From JBCCQH01 sp039024435 (GTDB taxonomy: Bacteria; Bacteroidota; Bacteroidia; J057; JADKCL01): a stretch of DNA of 64,000 nt. The translations under genes were made by a program, and so were the position numbers. Under the pieces are notes generated by a model. The model searched no databases and was not told where the DNA came from. It saw only the letters and a program-made list of their open reading frames with translations. Numbering within the stretch: the stretch's first letter is position 1; every line of letters starts with the position of its first letter. Location: assembly GCA_039024435.1 (NCBI GenBank), contig JBCCQH010000024.1, forward strand, positions 1-64,000. Reading direction: 5' to 3'. Below, piece after piece: positions 53,138-61,352 of the stretch.

Positions 53138-54019
53138 ATGCAGATGGCTTCTCAACGATACCGTGTCCCTTCGGGCGCGCGCTTTAGCATATTGATTCCT
53201 ACCTGGAACAATTTGGCCTACCTGAAGCTGTGCGTGGAAAGCCTGCGGAAGCACTCGGCATTTCCCCACCAGATCATTCTTCACCTCAACGATGGCCGGG
53301 ACGGTAGCCTGGCCTGGGCGCGGGAACAAGGCCTGGACCACACCCATTCGGCGGACAATATCGGGGTGTGCCACGCGTTGAATGCGGCTGCCGAACTGGC
53401 GGCGACCGATTACATCTGCTTTTTCAACGACGACATGTACGCGCTACCGGACTGGGACCGCCCGCTCTGGGCAGAAATCGAGCGCCTGGATCACCCACGT
53501 TGGTTCCTTTCCGGCACCATGATCGAGCCCACCGATACCGGCAATTCCTGCGTGATCGCTCCGCAGAACTATGGTATAGAACCAGCCAACTTTCGCGTTT
53601 TGGAGCTTTTGGCTACGCACACCGATTTTGTGAAGCAAGATTGGACGGGAGCCACCTGGCCCCCGAATGTGGTGCCCCGGACCCTCTGGGAAGAAGTCGG
53701 AGGCTACAGCCCAGAATTCAGCCCCGGTATGTCCTCCGACCCGGACTTTTCGATGAAGCTGTGGCAAGCCGGGGTGCGACATTTTCGGGGGATCGCCGCG
53801 AGCCGGGTGTACCATTTTCAAGCCCGCTCGACCGGCAAGGTGACCAAGAACGATGGTCCCCGCCAGTTTCTCGAGAAATGGGGCATCACGCAAGGAACGT
53901 TTTCCCGCTTGTACCTGCGGCGTGGCCAGCCCTGGCGTGGTCCCCTGCCCGAAGCCGGTCCCGGATGGGCCCTTCAGTTTGCGCGGCTGCGCGGCTGGTG
54001 GAAACGCCACCTGCTTTAA
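53138..54019 (+). CDS. Family 2 glycosyltransferase
   Basis: A 293-aa GT-A enzyme. The nucleotide-sugar binding start is FSILIPTWNNLAYLKLCVESL (about residues 16-36), the DxD-like metal site is FFNDDMYALPDWD (about 95-107), and ED/WQ-type catalytic residues follow in DPDFSMKLWQAG. It has no membrane helix. Donor and acceptor are unknown. An alternative start is two codons downstream (53144). It is divergent from the HMG-CoA lyase gene across 39 bp. Confidence 0.9.
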   Translation: MQMASQRYRVPSGARFSILIPTWNNLAYLKLCVESLRKHSAFPHQIILHLNDGRDGSLAWAREQGLDHTHSADNIGVCHALNAAAELAATDYICFFNDDMYALPDWDRPLWAEIERLDHPRWFLSGTMIEPTDTGNSCVIAPQNYGIEPANFRVLELLATHTDFVKQDWTGATWPPNVVPRTLWEEVGGYSPEFSPGMSSDPDFSMKLWQAGVRHFRGIAASRVYHFQARSTGKVTKNDGPRQFLEKWGITQGTFSRLYLRRGQPWRGPLPEAGPGWALQFARLRGWWKRHLL

Positions 54020-54112
54020 ATGCCAAAAGCGAGAACCCAGATCGGTAAGAAATCCCCATTTTTTGCCGAAAAAAACCGTTGGCCCGGGGTGCGACGCCGC
54101 TCGAAAAATCCC

Positions 54113-54120
54113 TATATTTG
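54113..54120 (+). promoter_or_regulatory. Bacteroidota -7 element (TATATTTG)
   Basis: An exact TAnnTTTG match 64 nt upstream of the esterase-like gene at 54185. A TTG that could serve as -33 lies farther away (about 31 bp), so the upstream half is uncertain. Confidence 0.4.
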
Positions 54121-54184
54121 AATTCATTCCTTAACGGGGTGCTAGGTTATTATATTTCTTTTACCGTTGTATTTATTTTTTAGG

Positions 54185-55123
54185 ATGAACAGGACTCTTA
54201 GGGTGATTCCGGTTTTGATCTTATTTGGGTACATGGTTTTGCTGCTTTCCAGTTGTGTGCGGGAAAATGCAACCGACTCCGCTATGGAAGAAGCGGTACG
54301 TGAGGTGGCCCCCGAAGTGCCGCGCCGCGCGGGTGCGCAAAGTGGATGCAAAACCGTTGAAGGCCGCCTGACCACTTCGGTTGCGGGAATTGATTTGGAT
54401 TTTCGTTTTCCTGCGACCAAGTACCAAGGAGATCTGCTGATTCTTCACGCCTGGAACGATGCCCCCTCCTCCTGGTGCAGTCGCAGCCGGATTTGTACCA
54501 AAGCCCTCAACAAAGGTTACCGGATCATCATGCCGGCCATGGGCAAAAGTGTCTACTGTATGCAGGCGTACGCGGAGACCCGCGAGGACTGGCAAAAATT
54601 TCCGACGCTCAATTTCCTCAAAGACACCTTGATCCCGGCGCTGCGGGAAGAATACTGCGTGCTCAAAGAAGGCGGCTACAACTTCGTCATTGGGCTGTCC
54701 GCCGGTGCGCGCGGCGCGGTGCGACTGGTGGAGGAGATGCCGGATCTGTTCGTCAGTGCGGCGGCACTTTCCGGCGATTACGATCCTTCCCTCATGAAGT
54801 CAGACAACATCTACCGGGGATTCCTCGGCGAATACGAGGCGCATCCTGAACGCTGGGAGAAAGCGGAAAACCTGGCTCAGCACGTGGCCAAAGTGCGCAC
54901 GCCGCTTTATTTGGGACACGGAGAGCAAGACGATTTTGCCCCGCACACCCAGTCGGTGGAATTGTACAATGCCTTGCGCCGCGCCAATCCCAACCTGAAT
55001 GTCCGCCTGAACGTGGCCCCCGACCGCGGCGGAAGTTTTGGCTACTGGAACTACGAGATCAGCAACATCTTCCGCTTTTTTGAGCAGGCCCAAGCCGATC
55101 TGCCGGAAGGATCGGGGTATTGA
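54185..55123 (+). CDS. Alpha/beta-hydrolase-like lipoprotein (esterase type)
   Basis: A 312-aa lipoprotein (signal peptide ending LLLSSC). The mature part has an alpha/beta-hydrolase fold: nucleophile elbow VIGLSAGARGAV (GxSxG), a distal Asp in LGHGEQDDFAPH and a possible oxyanion strand LLILHAWNDAPSSW. The substrate is not known; feruloyl-esterase or PHB-depolymerase-like activity is possible. The ATG at 54185 fits the signal peptide better than a TTG at 54167. A full catalytic His could not be placed with certainty. Confidence 0.75.
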   Translation: MNRTLRVIPVLILFGYMVLLLSSCVRENATDSAMEEAVREVAPEVPRRAGAQSGCKTVEGRLTTSVAGIDLDFRFPATKYQGDLLILHAWNDAPSSWCSRSRICTKALNKGYRIIMPAMGKSVYCMQAYAETREDWQKFPTLNFLKDTLIPALREEYCVLKEGGYNFVIGLSAGARGAVRLVEEMPDLFVSAAALSGDYDPSLMKSDNIYRGFLGEYEAHPERWEKAENLAQHVAKVRTPLYLGHGEQDDFAPHTQSVELYNALRRANPNLNVRLNVAPDRGGSFGYWNYEISNIFRFFEQAQADLPEGSGY

Positions 55124-55142
55124 GAAAGGTGAATTTCATCCC

Positions 55143-55760
55143 TTACTTTGCGGGATTCTTACTCTGATTTTGGTAGGTTGGGTGCTCGATCAGGCGCAGG
55201 AAGCGGCGGAATGAGCGACTGTTTTCCGCCATTCGCAAAGGATCAGATTTCGCACAAATTGCGTGGGCATCCCGATTTTTATCGAAAGAAGTTTTGTCGG
55301 TCTTGGAACCCGAGAGAAGTTTTACGGGATTGTTGATATTGTCAGCTTTGTTGGGGGAAACCGCCTTGATAAAGCTTTTGGATACCGCAAACCGCTTGCA
55401 CGCATTGACCGCTCGGTGATCGGCAATCAGCCAATTTTCAAACTGACGTTGCTTGATGACGACTTTAACGCTGGAATAGCCCCGGTTTTTGAGCAAGGAT
55501 TCAATCTGATTTTTGCGGGTGATGAGACAACCTCCCAAGTCTTCAAAATCGATCAGGAATAGAATTCTATCACAGTCCCGTTTGTCCAGGATGCGAATCT
55601 TCGGCTCGGCGGCCGTAACGATTTGGGCAGGAGTGGCCTTGGGTTCAACCGAAGCGAAGACCGGCTCGAGGATAGAGTGAGACTTTGATTTTAGCTTTTT
55701 TATCAGTTCGGCTAGTGCGCTACGTTCAGCCCGACCTTCGGTCACAATTCCGATCTTCAT
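55143..55760 (-). CDS. DUF4276-like TOPRIM protein paired with AAA ATPase
   Basis: A 205-aa protein with the TOPRIM-like pattern of DUF4276: KIGIVTEGRAERSAL (EG..E) at the start, LFLIDFEDLGG (DxE-type site) at about 68-78 and RQFENWLIAD at about 104-113. It overlaps the ATPase stop codon by 4 nt (ATGA). Pairs of an OLD/ABC-type ATPase with a TOPRIM or DUF4276 protein are known in phage-defence modules (OLD and PARIS are related examples), so a defence or DNA-processing role is inferred. It appears intact. Confidence 0.7.
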   Translation of the reverse strand: MKIGIVTEGRAERSALAELIKKLKSKSHSILEPVFASVEPKATPAQIVTAAEPKIRILDKRDCDRILFLIDFEDLGGCLITRKNQIESLLKNRGYSSVKVVIKQRQFENWLIADHRAVNACKRFAVSKSFIKAVSPNKADNINNPVKLLSGSKTDKTSFDKNRDAHAICAKSDPLRMAENSRSFRRFLRLIEHPTYQNQSKNPAK

Positions 55761-57028
55761 GAAGGAACAATTTTGGGGATCAATCCTGAATCGATGAATT
55801 CGGAAATCTTGTACTCGCCGTTTTCCCAGTCACGCTCGATTTTGGAGTCGAGATCGATCAGACGTTGCAATTCAGATACGCCCTTGGTGCGGGCGATGGT
55901 CCAGATTTTTGCCGGGTGGACAGAATCGATGATGGTGGGAGAGTGGGTGGTGATCACAATATTTTTGTTCTTACTGATCTGATTTAAAAAGGCCAGAATT
56001 TCCCGGATGATCCAGGGATGGACTGAGTTTTCGGGTTCTTCGATGAAAACCAGCGTTTTCCGCGGATCAGCGACCGCGCACAGCATTGCTAGCGTCAGGA
56101 TGGTCCCGTCGCTCACCTCTTCAGCCGTCCAGGGTTGCTCGACTCCTTCTTCGGTAAAGAGTAGTCCTAGGGTTTTGTTGTACAGGTACCCTGTGGTAAT
56201 ATTTTGCAGTCACGGAATGATGATGCGGATTGCGTTCAGCACCGTTTCCCACTCTTTTTTGTGCTTCTTGCTCAACCAGTCGACCAGCGCAGGAAGATTA
56301 TTGCCGTAGCGATCAATTGTGGGGTTGGGCGTAGGGACTCCTTCCGAACGTACCGTAGAAGGATTAAATTGATAGACTGACCAGTTGCGAATGATTGATT
56401 TAAAGGGGATGTTGCGATCAAAGTAAAAGCTATCGGTGAGTAAACTCTGCTCGTCTTTTACTGAGAAGTACTGCGCAACCTCTAACTGTTTTGTGCCGAT
56501 GCTACTAAAGATTCCAAGGAGTGGCAGCTTGGTATCAAGATCACCATCTGGTTTCCGCGTGATTTGAAGATGGTAAATTATTTGGCCACCATTTTCTGAG
56601 TAAAATGCGAACCTTTCATCCACAATTTTGAAATCCGCGTTGATATTTTGTTGAGTGGCCTGAATTGAGAACTTATGCTGAAAGTGAAACGGCGCTTGCA
56701 TTTGATTGCCCAGTACTTTCTCAGAAAATATCTGGGTCCTGAATTTAAAGGGAATCTTTCTTTCGTCCTCAATTTTGATCAAAACCTCAAATTCAATTGC
56801 GGCTTTTGACCGCTTTTTGCGGCGAAAAGCAATGTTTTCGTAGCCTCCCGACCGCCGGACAGCAGTTTCCAAACCATACTCGTATACCTCGGAGAGAAAT
56901 TTAAATGCGCTGGCCAGATTTGATTTGCCCGAATTATTCGGACCGACCACCACCGCCAGGGATTCGGGCGTGAAGGTCGCATCCTTGAGGGATTTAAAGT
57001 TGGTGATTCGGAGGCTTTCGAGGCGCAT
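55757..57028 (-). pseudogene. AAA/ABC-type ATPase interrupted by an in-frame TGA
   Basis: A ~423-codon ATPase of the AAA_21/OLD-like type. Walker A GPNNSGKSN is near residue 32, the ABC-like signature EVSDGTIL and Walker B LVFIEEPENSVHP are in the second half, followed by TTHSPT. A TGA at 56212-56210 (after IRIIIP) splits the frame, yet the reading frame stays open on both sides and resumes LQNITTGYLYNKTLG in the same frame. The first part lacks Walker B and the second lacks Walker A, so neither alone should work. Either a nonsense mutation, a sequencing error, or programmed read-through is possible. ATG 57028 is preferred to TTG 57046. Confidence 0.75.
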
Positions 57029-57056
57029 AAAGCGAGGTTTTCTCAAAGTTACGCAA

Positions 57057-58583
57057 TTACTGTACTTCCCGCTCCCCCAACCGTTCCCGATAGTACTCCT
57101 TCAGCGTCACCCCCCGCAAGCGCGCTTCCGTCCAAAATTGCAGTTCGGTCAAGCCGAGGAGGCGTTCTTGCCCCGCGGCTGCGTGGTCGCGCAAACGCTG
57201 CCGAAAATCGCGCAGTACCTGCTCCTCCCGCTTCGGAAATCCTGGGGACCAGCGTTGCAAGCCGCGGATGAGCCGGACCACATCTCCCTCAAATTCCGCC
57301 AACTTGTTGGTCCGGTTGAAATAGCGGTAGGCCGAACGGGTAAAGTAGTCCTGCAAGTCCGGATCACCCAGCTCGATTTGCAGAATGGCCTGGAAGATCC
57401 GGGTGAAGTCGCGGATGTCGTGGCGGTCCGGTCCCGGTGGAAATTGCGCAATCCGCGTCGCCCAGCGCCCGGCCTCCCGAAATTCTGAACGCACAAAGTG
57501 CACCATCATCAGGTTGTAGTAGAATGCCAGCCGACGGGCTTCGGCGAGCCGCGCCCCCTCTTGTTCCAACCAAGCCACCAGCTCCGCCAGAAAGTGCTCC
57601 AATTCGGCGTCTTCGACGCCCCAATTGAGATAAATTAGCATTTCTTGCTGGTAAGAAATGCGGGTAAATTTGAATTGCGAAGCACCCGGCAGATCGGTGC
57701 GGGCGCGCAGTTCGCGGGAAACAATCCGGAATTCGGTAAGCCGGAGAAAGTTCCAGGCAACCGCCAAGTAGTTGTTCACGATGCCCAGGAAAAAGTCGGG
57801 TTCTCGCCGCACCCGCTCCGGATGATTCCGCCACAGTTCCAGGGCGGCGCTGATCTCGTCAAAAGCGATGACTTCGTTGTGGGCGAGGTGATACAGGCTG
57901 CGGATGTTGTGGCGGTAAATCCGAGCGTAAAATTCTTCGGTGGAAGGTTCGGCAATGCCGTTTAGTTCGGTATAGATTTCCGCGCAGCGGGCCTGGGCTT
58001 CGGGATCGCGGGCCCGCAGGAACTCCCGGGCAAAGGTCCGCATTTCGGTATTGAGCCGCTGGAGCCGGCTTTTGCGGTGCAGTTTTTCCAAGCAGTCCGC
58101 TTCCCGGCGGGCGAGATCGGCGAAGTAGCCGGGGCTGCGCTGGGGTTGGCGCAGGATGAATTCCTGCTCCGCCTGCATGGTTTGGAGCAGACTGGCGTAA
58201 TCCTCTCGCTGGAGGGCGATCTTTTCGGCTTTGCGAATTTGTCGCCGGGCCAGGGTATACAAGTCCTTTTCCGCGAGGATTTCCGCTTCCTGAAGCAGCC
58301 GCTGAGGGCGGTAGCGGTCATCCGGCAATTCGCGCAATCCCCGGAGATCCTTCAAGACAATGGCCAAAAGGCGACTTTGGGTACTGCTCTCCCGGCCAGC
58401 GGGCACCTTGGCTGCGACTACGGCGGGATCGTAGTGCTTCATTTTCCCGAGCAAATCGAACAATTGCTGGTAGATCCGCGCTTTGCGACCGGCACCGTGG
58501 GCCAAGGCAAGCCGTACGTGACGCTTTTCGCCTTTGTCTAAGCGCTGAATGAGATCGTAAAGGGCGGAAACTGACCTTTGCAT
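57057..58583 (-). CDS. Uncharacterised helical-repeat protein
   Basis: A 508-aa protein with no named family. It begins MQRSVSALYDLIQRLDKGEKRHVRL and is almost entirely helical, with many Arg/Leu/Glu pairs. The helical pattern suggests TPR-like repeats. Similar proteins with the same N-terminal block seem to occur in Saprospiraceae, but no function is known to me. The ATG at 58583 was chosen; the open frame extends to 58718 but that part is hydrophobic and AT-rich intergenic sequence. A TATTTTTG -7 element lies just upstream. Confidence 0.7.
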   Translation of the reverse strand: MQRSVSALYDLIQRLDKGEKRHVRLALAHGAGRKARIYQQLFDLLGKMKHYDPAVVAAKVPAGRESSTQSRLLAIVLKDLRGLRELPDDRYRPQRLLQEAEILAEKDLYTLARRQIRKAEKIALQREDYASLLQTMQAEQEFILRQPQRSPGYFADLARREADCLEKLHRKSRLQRLNTEMRTFAREFLRARDPEAQARCAEIYTELNGIAEPSTEEFYARIYRHNIRSLYHLAHNEVIAFDEISAALELWRNHPERVRREPDFFLGIVNNYLAVAWNFLRLTEFRIVSRELRARTDLPGASQFKFTRISYQQEMLIYLNWGVEDAELEHFLAELVAWLEQEGARLAEARRLAFYYNLMMVHFVRSEFREAGRWATRIAQFPPGPDRHDIRDFTRIFQAILQIELGDPDLQDYFTRSAYRYFNRTNKLAEFEGDVVRLIRGLQRWSPGFPKREEQVLRDFRQRLRDHAAAGQERLLGLTELQFWTEARLRGVTLKEYYRERLGEREVQ

Positions 58584-58598
58584 TTGCAGGAAAATAAG

Positions 58599-58606
58599 CA
58601 AAAATA
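58599..58606 (-). promoter_or_regulatory. Bacteroidota -7 element (TATTTTTG) for the helical-repeat protein
   Basis: On the minus strand TATTTTTG is an exact TAnnTTTG match and ends 15 nt before the ATG at 58583. A TTTG lies 14 bp upstream, which is shorter than the usual spacer. Confidence 0.4.
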
Positions 58607-58735
58607 CAGTGATAATTGACCAAAAATAACATATTAATTGATTTAGAAATGCAGGAATAAAACAGATTTGGTTTGAGCAAACTGACGGGTTTGGGTTAGT
58701 TGCATCCATTCGATCCAACCCAATTTCAACCCACT

Positions 58736-60082
58736 ATGAAGACTGACAAAGAAATACCCTTGGTTGCGGTGCCCCACCAACTCCGCAAGATTACCAATGA
58801 CACGGGCGAGGATTTCTGGATCCGCATCCACGACGACAAAGACGAACTGAAGCGGCTCGTAGAAACCCCACCGGACCCCATTCCTGGATTTTTTGCCCTG
58901 GCCCAGTGCGAAGATGAAATCGTATTCTTTGATTCCGCCGGGCAACTCTACAAGACCAAGACGATCACCGATCCCTACCATTCGATGATGGTGGAGTGTG
59001 AAATCCACCCGATTGGGGAACCGTTCCCGAACCCTCCTTTTCTGCAATCTGCTCACCAGACCGGCACGGTATTTTACCTGGAAAATGTCCGAAAGCTGAT
59101 GCGCTACGACCTACTCGCAGCAATGGGACCGCAGACCTGCCACGAATTTTCGGCGGACCAAAGGGTGTTGTCGATGACCGCCACCGACGAAATGGTTTAC
59201 CTCCTGATCGAGGAAGTCGATGGGACGGTTAAGCTTTATACCTGTGATCGACAGGGCAACTTGTCGGTCTTGGGCGAACCGGGTCTCCCCGGCGCCAACC
59301 TGATTACCGGGACGACGAGCCGAGATGTCCAGGAAAACCCGCATAACTTTCTCTACGCCTCGGATGGCAAAACCATCCAAGAACTGAATCCGGAAGATGG
59401 AATGGCCACCGGCGCAGCAATTTCGGTGGAAGCTGTCCTGCCGGGGCAGACCGAGATTGCCTCATTTACGCTGGCCAGTGCTCCGAAAAACTACCTCGGT
59501 GGTGTGCCCTGCCAGTATCTCTACGTTGCGACCCCCACCCACAAGCTGTATGCGCTCTACCTTTACGCCGACCCTGTACGTGCCGCGCCAATCGGGATGG
59601 GAAGAGCGAACATTGTTGCGACCCGGCGCGGATTGATCTTTTATCCGGACAATACCGTTCTGCCCAATGCCTTGACCCGCCTGAATGCGGTGAATGATGT
59701 GGAAATATTTTGTCCCGCCGCCGGTCCCGGACAAGACTTGGTGCTGCCCAATAACTATTGCAACATTTATTCGTTGGACCTGCCGCAAGTAAGGACCACC
59801 CTCTCTTTTTCGGAATCTCTCGGTCAGACCGATCCTCTTACCATGGAACTGGGGTTTACGCGGGAAATTTCAAGCTGCAAATGCGAGGCTGCCCCTCCGT
59901 TTCGCTACTCGGATTCCCTGTTTACCCGGGGGGCCGACGGAGGACTGACCCCAATTGCGCAAGTATGCAACCCGAACCCTAAGGAGATTCACGATGCCCT
60001 ACGCATAGTCATCAACCGCACCGATACTGGTGGCTGGGTGATCGGCACGATTGACATCGACCCAATCCCCGTACAGTACTGA
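58736..60082 (+). CDS. Hypothetical protein
   Basis: A 448-aa protein, not recognised. It lacks a signal peptide and is beta-rich, with repeated short strand-loop units (for example MVYLLIEEVDGTVKLYTCDRQGNL and NFLYASDGKTIQELNPEDG), a pattern seen in propeller-like proteins. A Cys pair CKCE lies at about 379-382. The ATG at 58736 was chosen; a TTG 12 codons upstream is the alternative. The gene is divergent from the helical-repeat protein across a 152-bp gap. Confidence 0.6.
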   Translation: MKTDKEIPLVAVPHQLRKITNDTGEDFWIRIHDDKDELKRLVETPPDPIPGFFALAQCEDEIVFFDSAGQLYKTKTITDPYHSMMVECEIHPIGEPFPNPPFLQSAHQTGTVFYLENVRKLMRYDLLAAMGPQTCHEFSADQRVLSMTATDEMVYLLIEEVDGTVKLYTCDRQGNLSVLGEPGLPGANLITGTTSRDVQENPHNFLYASDGKTIQELNPEDGMATGAAISVEAVLPGQTEIASFTLASAPKNYLGGVPCQYLYVATPTHKLYALYLYADPVRAAPIGMGRANIVATRRGLIFYPDNTVLPNALTRLNAVNDVEIFCPAAGPGQDLVLPNNYCNIYSLDLPQVRTTLSFSESLGQTDPLTMELGFTREISSCKCEAAPPFRYSDSLFTRGADGGLTPIAQVCNPNPKEIHDALRIVINRTDTGGWVIGTIDIDPIPVQY

Positions 60083-60164
60083 TTCCCCCTGATTTATTGA
60101 TTGTCCGGAGTGACCCGGACGGGAAAACCAAGGTAAAAACTCAACCTACCCTCATCGACCAAAA

Positions 60165-60593
60165 ATGGATACCTCCCACAGAAAATCAAACCTTCACCGT
60201 GCGCGCCACCTGCGCATCTACCGGGCGGCGCAACTGGCCTTTGCGAAGCGCCAAGCCCCTGCTTCAACCCTCGCTCCCCAATTGCTCCAGCGGTTGGAAG
60301 CAATCATTGAAGCGCACCTGGACGATGGCCATTTCGATGTTACGGCCTTGTGCCGGGAAATCGGCCTGAGCCGCAGCCAACTGCACCGCCGCCTCAAAGC
60401 CTTGACGGGCCACTCCACGACGGAGTTCATTCGGCGCTACCGGCTGCGGGCGGCGCGAAAGCTGCTGCACGGCGGACAGCACAATGTTTCGGATGCCTGT
60501 TATGCAGTTGGCTTTAATTGTCCGGGCTATTTCAGCAAGTGCTTCGTGCGCCACTACGGGTCGCCTCCGGTAACCTTTATTCCGGTTGATTGA
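60165..60593 (+). CDS. AraC-family HTH-only transcription regulator
   Basis: A 142-aa protein that consists of little more than an AraC/XylS-type double helix-turn-helix. The first HTH is FDVTALCREIGLSRSQLHRRL, followed by the linker and second HTH with ATDACYAVGF-like spacing (SDACYAVGFNCPGYFSKCF). The ending HYGSPPVTFIPVD fits the family ending YGxSPxxYR. The first ~45 residues are basic and have no effector domain. Targets unknown; the short ricin-type protein gene downstream is a candidate. A terminator follows closely. Confidence 0.85.
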   Translation: MDTSHRKSNLHRARHLRIYRAAQLAFAKRQAPASTLAPQLLQRLEAIIEAHLDDGHFDVTALCREIGLSRSQLHRRLKALTGHSTTEFIRRYRLRAARKLLHGGQHNVSDACYAVGFNCPGYFSKCFVRHYGSPPVTFIPVD

Positions 60594-60619
60594 GCCCTCC
60601 CCCCAACTTTGAGAATCCA

Positions 60620-60645
60620 GGGACGCCATTGCGGCGTCCCTTTTT
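60620..60645 (+). terminator. Rho-independent terminator after the AraC-like gene
   Basis: GGGACGCC (60620-60627) pairs with GGCGTCCC (60633-60640) around loop ATTGC, followed by five T. It lies 26 bp after the stop codon. Confidence 0.85.
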
Positions 60646-60807
60646 GCGTTTTTGGGGTAATTGTGGGCCAATTGATGCGGCTGCAACATACACACCGGGA
60701 TCTGCAACGTATGCCCATGCCCGCGGCGGGGCAGATGAGCACCTTTGTATCGTTGGCACGGAACAACCGCCAACGTTTCTCACAAACTCGCATTAATTCA
60801 AATCATT

Positions 60808-61257
60808 ATGAGTACCTATTATTTCATTACGAGCGAACTGAACGGCCACGTCATGGACATCAAAGGCGCCAGCACCGATGCGGGAACGCCGATCATCAAC
60901 TATCCCCGCAAAAGTTCGGGCACCGAGAACCAACTGTGGATGCTCGACGCTCAGGAAAACGGCTACTTCTTCGTCGTGAGCCAACTGAATGGCAATGTCC
61001 TCGACGTCGACGGCGCCAACAAGGGGGCGGGAACGCAATTGATTTCTTACCCCCGGAAGACCGCCGGCACCGACAACCAGTTGTGGTCGATTGAGCCGGC
61101 CGGGGACAGCAAAAGCTTCTTTCTGGTCAGCAAGCTGAACGGCTACGTGGCCGACGTCAAGGGTGGCGATACCGGCGATTTAACTCCGGTAATTAACTAT
61201 CCGCGGAAAAGCTCGGGGACCAATAACCAGCGCTGGCGCCTCGTTCCGGCTGGGTAA
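60808..61257 (+). CDS. Stand-alone ricin-type beta-trefoil lectin
   Basis: A 149-aa protein made of three ~48-residue repeats, each holding the QxW motif (NQLW at 41-44, NQLW at 90-93, NQRW at 140-143). Each is preceded by YPRKSSGT or YPRKTAGT and contains an LNGxVxDV/LNGHVMDI block. The whole protein is therefore a single R-type lectin fold that should bind sugars. It has no signal peptide or fused enzyme, so it may act inside the cell or be released by another route. The ATG at 60808 starts the first repeat. It is bounded by terminators on both sides. Confidence 0.9.
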   Translation: MSTYYFITSELNGHVMDIKGASTDAGTPIINYPRKSSGTENQLWMLDAQENGYFFVVSQLNGNVLDVDGANKGAGTQLISYPRKTAGTDNQLWSIEPAGDSKSFFLVSKLNGYVADVKGGDTGDLTPVINYPRKSSGTNNQRWRLVPAG

Positions 61258-61292
61258 TTGCCGTCGGTAGGAATTTTCCCTTGCTGGATGTG

Positions 61293-61321
61293 AAAAGGAC
61301 TCTCAAATCGAGAGTCCTTTT
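61293..61321. terminator. Bidirectional terminator between lectin and CAP genes
   Basis: AAAAGGACTCTC (61293-61304) pairs perfectly with GAGAGTCCTTTT (61310-61321) around a 5-nt loop. The flanking A and T runs serve both strands. It lies between two convergent genes. Confidence 0.85.
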
Positions 61322-61352
61322 CTGGTCAATGCTTGGTTGATCAGTCAGTTGC

